From an uncultured Prevotellaceae bacterium (GTDB lineage Bacteria > Bacteroidota > Bacteroidia > Bacteroidales > Bacteroidaceae): a stretch of 5,333 nucleotides of DNA. Within the stretch, counting starts at the first letter, position 1. Every line of letters begins with the position of its first letter. The DNA lies in contig CAMJLI010000146.1 of assembly GCA_946406585.1 (NCBI GenBank), positions 1-5,333 of the forward strand, written 5' to 3'. Shown here piece after piece: positions 1 to 5,333 of the stretch. The position numbers were made by a program, and so were the translations under genes. The notes beneath the pieces were generated by a model. That model searched no databases, had not been told where the DNA came from, and was given only the letters and a program-made list of their open reading frames with translations.

Positions 1-155
1 CCTATGAGAAAGAACGCCGTGAAAGAGGACGCCAACACGAGGAAAAAGTCATCCAATATGAAACAAAAAGTACATCCAAAGGCGGATGGTTCTCACGTGG
101 ATACAAATTTTTCCAAGATCTTGGCACAAAAATCATCTCAGCAGAAGAGGAGTAA
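1..155 (+). CDS. ftsA: Cell division protein FtsA, C-terminal end (partial)
   Basis: The reading frame enters from the left edge (first full codon at 3) and ends at TAA 153-155, giving the last 50 residues. The first half is a highly charged linker rich in Glu, Arg and Lys (YEKERRERGRQHEE). The last 25 residues contain GGWFSRGYKFFQDLGTKI, where bulky hydrophobic residues alternate with basic ones, followed by an acidic tail ending AEEE. FtsA proteins typically end in such an amphipathic helix, which anchors this actin-like ATPase to the inner face of the cytoplasmic membrane so that it can tether FtsZ filaments. The actin-fold domains lie outside the window, so the identification rests on this tail and on the position 42 bp upstream of ftsZ, the standard dcw-cluster order. 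An ATG in another frame at 4 opens a 94-codon frame, which is a shadow. Confidence 0.85.
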   Translation, partial: YEKERRERGRQHEEKVIQYETKSTSKGGWFSRGYKFFQDLGTKIISAEEE

Positions 156-197
156 GACAACACCCAACATTCACATACCATCAAACATAATACAAAC

Positions 198-1529
198 ATG
201 CAAAACGACAAGAATACCAGCAAGAATGAAGTCCTCGATTTTGAAGACCTTCCAAAAGACAACTGTATCATCAAGGTCATTGGTGTAGGTGGCGGCGGCG
301 GCAATGCTGTAAACCACATGTATCGCAAGAGCATTAAAGATGTGACATTCGTGCTCTGCAACACCGACCGTCAAGCACTCAACAACTCTCCAGTACCAGC
401 ACACATTCAGTTTGGCGAAGGACTTGGAGCCGGCAATGTACCCGAAGTGGCACGCAAGGCTGCCGAAGAAAGCGAAGAAGACATCAGAAGAATGTTCGAG
501 GATGGCACAAAGATGTCGTTCATCACTGCCGGCATGGGTGGCGGCACAGGAACCGGTGCCGCACCCGTAATCGCACGCGTGTCGAAGGAACTCGGCATCC
601 TTACCGTGGGCATCGTCACCATCCCCTTCCAGTTTGAGGGTTCCAACAAAATAGACCAGGCTCTTGATGGCGTTGAGGAAATGGCAAAGCATGTGGATGC
701 CTTGCTCGTAATCAACAATGAGCGTCTCCGCCAAATCTACCCCGATGTCTCCGTACTCAACGCCTTTGCAAAAGCCGATGACACCTTGAACATTGCAGTC
801 CGCAGCATCACCGAAATCATAACCTACCACGGTCTTATCAACTTGGACTTCAACGATGTGCGCACCGTATTGAAAGACGGCGGGGTCGCCATCATGAGCA
901 CAGGCTATGGAGAAGGCGAAGGACGTGTGAAGAAAGCCATCAAGGATGCGCTCAACTCTCCCTTACTTAATGACAACGACGTGTTCAACTCCAAGAAGAT
1001 CCTGCTGAACATCACATTCTCCGAGGACAAGGATAATGAAGGGCTCATGATGGAGGAGATGAACGATGTCCATGAATTCATGGCCAAATTCGGCAATGAT
1101 TACAAAATCAAATGGGGACTTGCCGTAAATCCCGAGATGGGCAAGAAAGTGAAGGTTACCATCCTTGCTACGGGTTTCGGCATAGAGCATGTAGATGGCA
1201 TGAGCATGCATCAGAACAAACACATACAAGTGGATTCTGTCCGCATGGCCGAAGAGGAAGAGCAGCGCTTGAACTTGATAAAGCGCCGTGAGGGATACTA
1301 CGGCAAGACCACATCCGTTTCCTACAAACCCCACCCAAACATTTATATATTCAAGCAAGAAGACCTGGACAACGAGGACATCATCATGGCAGTGGAGAGT
1401 ACAGCTACCGCACACCGCTCACGAAAATCACTCGAACGTATCTGCCACTTTTCCATTGGAGATGGGATAGGTAACGAAACTATTGCTGAGACAGAAAGCC
1501 AAAACAAAAGCAACAAAATCGTTTTTTAA
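198..1529 (+). CDS. ftsZ: Cell division GTPase FtsZ
   Basis: Tubulin-like GTPase of 443 residues that polymerises at midcell into the division ring. Visible in order: the nucleotide-binding loop GVGGGGGNAVNHM (residues 29-41), NTDRQAL (55-61), the tubulin signature MGGGTGTGAAP (113-123), and the T7 synergy loop NLDFNDVRTV (215-224), whose Asp217 and Asp220 match the pair that activates GTP hydrolysis in the next subunit. The C-terminal globular domain runs to about residue 330. After a linker of roughly 50 residues comes an acidic peptide, FKQEDLDNEDIIMAVE (385-400), then a basic patch (HRSRKSLER). This matches the Bacteroidales form of the FtsZ C-terminal peptide that binds FtsA and other partners. 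A tail of about 30 residues, rich in Ser, Asn and Lys, follows. ATG 198 is the only ATG, GTG or TTG in frame after the ftsA stop, and no Shine-Dalgarno sequence precedes it. It is probably cotranscribed with ftsA. Confidence 0.98.
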   Translation: MQNDKNTSKNEVLDFEDLPKDNCIIKVIGVGGGGGNAVNHMYRKSIKDVTFVLCNTDRQALNNSPVPAHIQFGEGLGAGNVPEVARKAAEESEEDIRRMFEDGTKMSFITAGMGGGTGTGAAPVIARVSKELGILTVGIVTIPFQFEGSNKIDQALDGVEEMAKHVDALLVINNERLRQIYPDVSVLNAFAKADDTLNIAVRSITEIITYHGLINLDFNDVRTVLKDGGVAIMSTGYGEGEGRVKKAIKDALNSPLLNDNDVFNSKKILLNITFSEDKDNEGLMMEEMNDVHEFMAKFGNDYKIKWGLAVNPEMGKKVKVTILATGFGIEHVDGMSMHQNKHIQVDSVRMAEEEEQRLNLIKRREGYYGKTTSVSYKPHPNIYIFKQEDLDNEDIIMAVESTATAHRSRKSLERICHFSIGDGIGNETIAETESQNKSNKIVF

Positions 1530-1566
1530 ATACAACCATATTTCATAATTTTGATTACCTACATGG

Positions 1567-1602
1567 AAGACGGCTCCATTTGAGAGAATGATGCCGTCTT
1601 TT
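1567..1602 (+). terminator. Probable intrinsic terminator after ftsZ
   Basis: AAGACGGC (1567-1574) and GCCGTCTT (1593-1600) form a perfect 8-bp stem. Inside it, after a 2x2 mismatch, CATT (1577-1580) can pair with AATG (1587-1590) around a 6-nt loop. On the plus strand the stem runs into TTTT (1599-1602), so it most likely ends the ftsA-ftsZ transcript 38 bp after the ftsZ stop. On the minus strand it lies beyond the end of the convergent gene at 1640, but no T run follows there. It could still act in both directions. Confidence 0.65.
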
Positions 1603-1639
1603 CATGAAACTGCCATAAAAGTAAGTGCAGAATCTCGTC

Positions 1640-1993
1640 TTATCCCAAACTTGGATTCTTATACTTGGATTTCACAATCTCATAAGAGTTTCTTGTGAGT
1701 TTCTTAAGGATGTCATCAGAAGCCTTGTCAGGGATGACGCCAATCCAGTATTTAGGTGACATGTTGGACGGTTTTGCAATGCCATCATGATTGGCAAAGA
1801 GTTCCTCGATACGCTCGGGCTGGCACTTCAATGTGATGACAGAGAAATCATCACAATCGAAAAACGAGAACATGTGTCCATGAACATAGAAGACCAACAC
1901 ACTACTGGCACCATGGAAGGCTGTGAAAGGCATTTTCTCCTCCACATCTTCGCCCAACGACAAGCAAAACTCGCGATAGTCTTCAATGTTCAT
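1640..1993 (-). CDS. MmcQ/YjbR family protein
   Basis: Small protein of 117 residues, the usual size for the MmcQ/YjbR family, which has a CyaY-like fold. Family marks: an N-terminal YREFCLSL (residues 6-13), a central strand pattern GHMFSFFD (39-46), LKCQPE (55-60), then SPKYWIGV (79-86) and a final helix NSYEIVKSKY (102-111). Members are often labelled DNA-binding because of the fold, but no molecular function is firmly established, and I see no catalytic motif or membrane segment. I chose ATG 1991-1993 because the family motif begins right after it and AAAAGGA lies 6 nt upstream. A TTG at 2012-2014 would add seven residues (MQQKGTL) with no family support. It starts 26 bp after the YhhQ-type transporter gene on the same strand, so the two are probably cotranscribed. 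Confidence 0.88.
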   Translation of the reverse strand: MNIEDYREFCLSLGEDVEEKMPFTAFHGASSVLVFYVHGHMFSFFDCDDFSVITLKCQPERIEELFANHDGIAKPSNMSPKYWIGVIPDKASDDILKKLTRNSYEIVKSKYKNPSLG

Positions 1994-1999
1994 CAGCGT

Positions 2000-2006
2000 T
2001 CCTTTT
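2000..2006 (-). promoter_or_regulatory. Ribosome binding site of the MmcQ/YjbR gene
   Basis: On the minus strand AAAAGGA lies 6 nt before ATG 1991-1993. It is a modest Shine-Dalgarno-like sequence that supports this start over the TTG at 2012-2014. It is the only such site I see in front of a gene in the window. Confidence 0.4.
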
Positions 2007-2019
2007 TGCTGCAATCATC

Positions 2020-2724
2020 TTAATTGTCAAGTTTGAAAACCTCAAAGATGTTGTAGCTGACACCATGGTCATAGATGTCCTCGCCCTCATATTCCTTCAC
2101 CTTTTTGACGACCCTAATTGTTACGGGCAGGACAATAATCTCATAGACCGTCTTCAGCACCAGCTGTGAAAGCATCATCAATGGAAGTTCTTCATCAGGC
2201 AACACACCATAGAAAGCCAAAGGAAAGAAGCAAATAGAATCTGCACCCTCACCCCATACTGTACTCATGATGGCTCTCAGTGGGAAGCGACGCCCATTAT
2301 CTGCAATCTTCATGCGGCTCATGACGTAGGCATTGACGAAACTACCAACAATGAACGACACGAAAGAAGCAAGGGCGATACGAGGAGTTAGTCCGAAGAT
2401 GGCATGAAAGCCTTCGTCATTCTCCCAATAGGGGGCACCGGGTATGGCATCGGCAACACAAGCCACCATCATGAAAGCGAAGTTGGTGAGGAATCCAGTC
2501 CAAATCAATATGCTCGCTCTGCGAAAGCCCCACACTTCGCACACCACATCATTTACGATATATGAAACAGGAAATATCAGCAGTCCCCCTGTGAGGTGCA
2601 GAGACCCAAATACCATCTGCTTGGTTTCAAGGATGTTGGATGCTATCAGACACACAGTAAATATGATGCTGAACACCATGAACAGCACCGATACCATCGT
2701 CTTTTCCTTCTTTATGTTACTCAT
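2020..2724 (-). CDS. yhhQ: Queuosine precursor transporter (YhhQ/VUT family)
   Basis: Integral membrane protein of 234 residues of the YhhQ (DUF165, VUT) family. Family members import queuosine precursors such as preQ0 or preQ1 for tRNA wobble-base modification. About six hydrophobic segments are visible, near residues 11-30, 44-62, 70-91, 112-134, 151-173 and 183-204. Family motifs: ASNILETKQ (28-36), FPVSYIVNDVVCEVWGFRRA (51-70), RIALASFVSFIVGS...NAY..S (115-136), and STVWGEGADSICFF (154-167), with the conserved Gly-Glu and Asp-Ser in a membrane segment. A basic stretch near residues 204-210 (RVVKKVK) precedes a cytoplasmic tail. ATG 2722-2724 is a natural start, giving a short basic N-terminus before the first membrane helix. 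No Shine-Dalgarno is seen. Queuosine genes such as queC and queF, often near this gene in Bacteroidetes, are absent here. The substrate is inferred from the family. Confidence 0.92.
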   Translation of the reverse strand: MSNIKKEKTMVSVLFMVFSIIFTVCLIASNILETKQMVFGSLHLTGGLLIFPVSYIVNDVVCEVWGFRRASILIWTGFLTNFAFMMVACVADAIPGAPYWENDEGFHAIFGLTPRIALASFVSFIVGSFVNAYVMSRMKIADNGRRFPLRAIMSTVWGEGADSICFFPLAFYGVLPDEELPLMMLSQLVLKTVYEIIVLPVTIRVVKKVKEYEGEDIYDHGVSYNIFEVFKLDN

Positions 2725-2758
2725 ATACGGTGATTATGTATGAATGTTTACGAATTAC

Positions 2759-2773
2759 ACCTTATGTTAAGGT
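2759..2773 (-). other. Perfect inverted repeat in the leader of the YhhQ-type gene
   Basis: ACCTTA (2759-2764) and TAAGGT (2768-2773) are perfect complements around TGT. As RNA from the minus strand this is a 6-bp hairpin with a 3-nt loop, 35 bp upstream of the transporter ATG. No T run follows, so it does not look like a terminator. It may be a leader structure or a protein-binding palindrome. I do not recognise a known riboswitch class around it. Confidence 0.4.
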
Positions 2774-2798
2774 CCACCCCTGCATAAAAAGACGAATA

Positions 2799-2831
2799 CA
2801 AAAAAGGCAATACTTTCCAAATCACAGCCTT
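2799..2831 (-). terminator. Possible terminator overlapping the end of the DUF4421-type gene
   Basis: On the minus strand AAGGC (2831-2827), just before and partly within the last codons, can pair with GCCTT (2808-2804), which runs straight into TTTTG (2803-2799). The stem is only 5 bp with a loop of 18 nt, and the stop codon TGA (2824-2822) lies in the loop. The T run supports a terminator, but the short stem makes it weak. A second, weaker pairing inside the loop (GGAAAG with CTTTTT, using two G-T pairs) is an alternative. Confidence 0.35.
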
Positions 2832-3811
2832 ATGCCTAAGGATGCCCGAGCACGCCATTTGTTCTGGTTGACGACCACCGCGTCGTCATCGAATACAGAA
2901 TTGTTCATCACCAAAGTGACGCCAGCGAAAAAACGCGGGGAGAAATTGCGTACTATAGCCACTCGCTCGTTGAAAAGCATGTTGAAGCGCATGCGTTTAG
3001 CATTCTTGCGCTCTCCATTCACAGTGAAGTTGTTGCGATTGTAGACGACAAAGGTTGGAAGAGCGGAAAAATGCAGGAGCCATTTATTGCCAAGAACCAA
3101 ATTATATCCATAGCCGCCACCGACACCTATGTGTCCTGTGTAGATTCTCACTTCTGGAGCATTGGGATTTTTTTCTTTCAGTTCATTGGTCGTCTTTATG
3201 CTTCCCCCTTGATAGCTGACCCCCGCAAGCCACGAGCCAGCTGAACGTTGCTGAATGTAAGACTGATTGAAGGCCGCAGGATAGGAAAAACGGCGATTGT
3301 TGAAAGTGTAATAGCCCGCCAAATTAAGCACTTTCATGAAGATGTCTCCACTTTCAAGCCTTTGCATGCCGTTGCGCTCAATATCACCCGCAAGAGTTAA
3401 TGAACGTTGGTAACTGGCATCTATACTTATTTTGCTGCTATAATAATTCAGGTTGAATTCATAGTCCTTGTAAGCCCCTTTCAATTTGGCAGGGTTGATG
3501 GTCAGACCAGCAGACACGCCCCTGTAGATTGCAGCCAAGGAAATGGTTGTCTTATGGCTGGTCTGGAGGTCAGCCTTCGAATAGATGTCGTTTACCGTTC
3601 CCTTGGCATGGATGCTATTGCCAGTCTGGTTCAACCTTAGTTTCAGTGTCAGACGTCCCTCAGGCCTTACGACATAATTGGTGTCATAAGGTATCTTGTA
3701 ATATCGTGCAGTGAGAGCACTATCCACCTTCGCCATTCTTTGCCTGTCGCGGTTTTGGGCATTGACGCTCATCATTGAGAGGAGCGTTATCAAAGTGACG
3801 ATTGTTCTCAA
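2822..3811 (-). CDS. DUF4421-type exported protein, probable outer-membrane beta-barrel
   Basis: Protein of 329 residues that I place, from its general pattern, in the DUF4421 family of Bacteroidetes envelope proteins. Its function is unknown. Residues 1-18 form a signal peptide (one Arg, then a hydrophobic run) with a likely signal peptidase I cut after SVNA. The YDTNYVVRPEGRLTLKLRLN segment (42-61) opens a series of short amphipathic strands with alternating polar and hydrophobic residues, many Tyr and Asn, and Gly-rich turns (GHIGVGGGYGYNLVLG). It ends in a strand WRARASLGIRL. This pattern suggests a beta-barrel. The start is TTG 3811-3809: a TAA codon lies directly before it in frame, and the next ATG (codon 13) would remove most of the signal peptide. 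It lies downstream of the efflux lipoprotein gene on the same strand, separated by 79 bp with a strong hairpin. Confidence 0.72.
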   Translation of the reverse strand: MRTIVTLITLLSMMSVNAQNRDRQRMAKVDSALTARYYKIPYDTNYVVRPEGRLTLKLRLNQTGNSIHAKGTVNDIYSKADLQTSHKTTISLAAIYRGVSAGLTINPAKLKGAYKDYEFNLNYYSSKISIDASYQRSLTLAGDIERNGMQRLESGDIFMKVLNLAGYYTFNNRRFSYPAAFNQSYIQQRSAGSWLAGVSYQGGSIKTTNELKEKNPNAPEVRIYTGHIGVGGGYGYNLVLGNKWLLHFSALPTFVVYNRNNFTVNGERKNAKRMRFNMLFNERVAIVRNFSPRFFAGVTLVMNNSVFDDDAVVVNQNKWRARASLGIRL

Positions 3812-3851
3812 TTATTCTTTTTTGAATTTTGCAGGTTACTTTATCAAGTCA

Positions 3852-3881
3852 AATAGCAGAGACTCAATGGTCTCTGCTATT
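3852..3881 (-). terminator. Perfect 12-bp hairpin between the efflux gene and the DUF4421-type gene
   Basis: AATAGCAGAGAC (3852-3863) and GTCTCTGCTATT (3870-3881) are perfect reverse complements around a 6-nt loop. It begins 9 bp after the TAG stop of the minus-strand efflux gene, a typical terminator position. The T run is poor: on the minus strand the stem ends in TATT and continues TGACTTG. It may therefore be a leaky terminator, an RNA-stabilising 3' end, or a processing site rather than a full stop. Only 40 bp lie between it and the next gene's TTG start. Confidence 0.6.
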
Positions 3882-3890
3882 ATAATGCAA

Positions 3891-5333
3891 CTACTTCGTG
3901 GCACCTCCGAGGGCAATGTAGAGAGCTATTACAGATTTTGCACCGTTGTACATGTTCATGGCCTCGCTTAGCTGCGCATTGAGAAGAGTCTCCTGAGCAG
4001 TGAGCACTTCGAGATAGCTTGCCTTGCCATTGTCCATCAGTTCGTGTGTGCCCATATAGGCCTCACGCAACACATCCACTTGCCTATGGTAGTAAGCATG
4101 CTTGTCACGTGCAGCCTGGCAGTCAGCCAAAGCCTCATTCACCTGGTTGCCGGCATCTATAACAGTTTGGACGTACTTGCGTTGCAAGTCTTCCTCTGTG
4201 AGTTGGGCAATCTTATGGTTTGCCTTTATTTTTCCACGGGCAAAGATAGGTTGTGTGAGAGATGCCACGGCATTCAGCAATATCTTGCCAGGGTTCACCA
4301 CCATGCTTCCGGCACTATTGGTCCATCCGGCAACCCCTTGCAACGTGATGCCCGGGAAGAAAGCAGCCTTTGCAGCCTGAGTGTTGTAGAATGCCTCTTC
4401 CAACGCAAAGTTGGCAAGACGTATGTCAGGACGGTTTTGCAGCACTTCAGCAGGAACACCTATCTGAAGGAACTTCGAGTCAAACATTCTTTGTCCTGTA
4501 GAAGCTTCAGTATGTTCCGGCAATGCAGATGTTCCCCATTTGTTTCTCTTGATTTGTTGAGGAGTATCTGCCATGAGTCGACAGATGGCATTCTCCACGC
4601 TGCGTATGTTGCGGCGAGTGTCTACAATCTGTGTCTTCACATTGAGGTAAGAAGACTCCATTTGATTGACAGCTGTGGAATATGACTTTCCATTCTCCCA
4701 AAGAACTTTCTGAGTTTCAAGAGATACGTTCCAAAGACTGTCTGTGGCGGTGAGGATGTCCAACTGACGGTCGAGCAACTGCAACATGTAATATTGCTGA
4801 GCCACTGTGGAAATGAGGTTTGCATGCAGAGCTTCCTCACGCACCTGTGATTGCAGCAGCACGGCATTGGCAGCACGTTTCTTGTTGGTGATTGAGCCAA
4901 AGACATCGAGGTCCATACTTAACTGAAGCGGCATGTTGTAGGTCTTGCTGACAGGCCCGAAATCGAAGCTGGACAACGTACCGGAAGGTGAGAAGTATAG
5001 TGAAGGCAGGTATGCCATATTGGCGACTTTCAGAGATTCCTCACTCTTTTCTATTGCAATGCGAACTGAGTTCATGTCGGTATTGTTGGCCAACACCTTT
5101 TCAATAAGCTGTTGCAGCAATGGGTCTGTGAAGAAATCACGCCATTTCAACTCAGCCAAATACCCCCTTTCAGAAGCATCCTTGATGTCCTTGCTCGTAC
5201 CATAGACATTGTTGGGTATATCTGTTTGCGCCTCGTAGATGCCATGCAAATCCTTCATCTCTTTAAAGACGCTACAGCCTGTGAGCAAAAAAGCCATGGC
5301 TGCAATGGTGAAGATATTATTTAGTCTTTTCAT
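3891..5333 (-). CDS. TolC/OprM-family efflux outer-membrane lipoprotein (NodT-type)
   Basis: Outer-membrane channel of 480 residues, the normal length for the NodT/OprM branch of TolC-like proteins. These form trimeric exit ducts for RND-type or similar pumps that expel drugs and other small molecules. The N-terminus has Lys-Arg, a hydrophobic stretch and a lipobox LLTGC, so Cys20 should be lipidated. Family motifs of the two repeated halves: WRDFFTDPLLQQLI (64-77), DLDVFGSITNKKRAA (141-155), VPAEVLQNRPDIRLA (293-307), LTQPIFARGKIKAN (359-372) and YLEVLTAQETLLNAQ (440-454), with long helices rich in Gln, Asn and Ala between them. The stop is TAG 3893-3891. ATG 5333-5331 is the last triplet of the window; the classic lipoprotein signal makes it the right start, but its promoter and any partner genes lie outside. 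In this family's usual operons a membrane fusion protein and an inner-membrane transporter come upstream. The substrate cannot be told. Confidence 0.95.
   Translation of the reverse strand: MKRLNNIFTIAAMAFLLTGCSVFKEMKDLHGIYEAQTDIPNNVYGTSKDIKDASERGYLAELKWRDFFTDPLLQQLIEKVLANNTDMNSVRIAIEKSEESLKVANMAYLPSLYFSPSGTLSSFDFGPVSKTYNMPLQLSMDLDVFGSITNKKRAANAVLLQSQVREEALHANLISTVAQQYYMLQLLDRQLDILTATDSLWNVSLETQKVLWENGKSYSTAVNQMESSYLNVKTQIVDTRRNIRSVENAICRLMADTPQQIKRNKWGTSALPEHTEASTGQRMFDSKFLQIGVPAEVLQNRPDIRLANFALEEAFYNTQAAKAAFFPGITLQGVAGWTNSAGSMVVNPGKILLNAVASLTQPIFARGKIKANHKIAQLTEEDLQRKYVQTVIDAGNQVNEALADCQAARDKHAYYHRQVDVLREAYMGTHELMDNGKASYLEVLTAQETLLNAQLSEAMNMYNGAKSVIALYIALGGATK

Noticed and set aside
4..288. 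Open frame of 94 codons overlapping the ftsA end and ftsZ start
   Set aside because: It is out of frame with both genes; the product is a low-complexity Lys/Ser/Thr-rich sequence typical of a shifted frame.
171..830. Long open frame of 219 codons on the minus strand inside ftsZ
   Set aside because: It is exactly antisense to the best supported gene in the window. Its product is rich in Cys and His with no recognisable domain, as expected for a codon-bias shadow.
1994..2014. Upstream TTG start for the MmcQ/YjbR gene
   Set aside because: It adds seven residues without family similarity, and the AAAAGGA site is correctly spaced for the ATG at 1991-1993 instead.
2725..2821. PreQ1 riboswitch upstream of the YhhQ-type gene
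   Set aside because: Such riboswitches can precede queuosine genes, so I looked for the preQ1-I pattern of a short stem-loop followed by an A-rich tail forming a pseudoknot. The hairpin here has a 3-nt loop and no matching A-rich tail, so I do not call one.
2790..2821. Bacteroidetes-type promoter on the minus strand (TTTG, 19 bp, TATTCGTC)
   Set aside because: The TTTG and spacing fit, but the -7 element matches the TAnnTTTG consensus only in TA and one further base, which is too weak in AT-rich DNA.
4044..4685. Open frame of 213 codons on the plus strand inside the efflux lipoprotein gene
   Set aside because: It is antisense to clear TolC-family coding sequence, and the product is Cys- and His-rich with no family resemblance.

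Overview
The window looks like chromosomal DNA from a Bacteroidales bacterium, most likely Prevotella or a close relative. This rests on the form of FtsA/FtsZ, a DUF4421-type envelope protein, and the near absence of Shine-Dalgarno sequences. The genus is an inference. I see no phage, insertion sequence, CRISPR array, tRNA or rRNA. The content is mostly ordinary, and I could not find a convincing new multi-gene system.

Left part (1-1605, plus strand): the last 50 codons of ftsA, then complete ftsZ. This is the usual end of the division and cell wall (dcw) cluster. FtsA is the actin-like membrane tether that binds the C-terminal peptide of FtsZ, the tubulin-like GTPase of the division ring. 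A hairpin with a short T run follows ftsZ and probably ends the transcript.

Middle part (1640-2724, minus strand, convergent with ftsZ): a YhhQ-family queuosine-precursor transporter, then, 26 bp further on, a small MmcQ/YjbR-family protein. The spacing suggests one transcript. No other queuosine genes (queC, queF) are in the window. The 97-bp gap upstream of the transporter, with the end of the preceding gene, holds several CCTTA/TAAGG segments able to form alternative hairpins.

Right part (2822-5333, minus strand): an outer-membrane efflux lipoprotein of the TolC/OprM (NodT) family, whose ATG is the last triplet of the window. After a perfect 12-bp hairpin comes a 329-residue exported, probable beta-barrel protein of the DUF4421 type that starts with TTG. 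The other parts of the efflux pump (membrane fusion protein and inner-membrane transporter) would be expected beyond position 5333.
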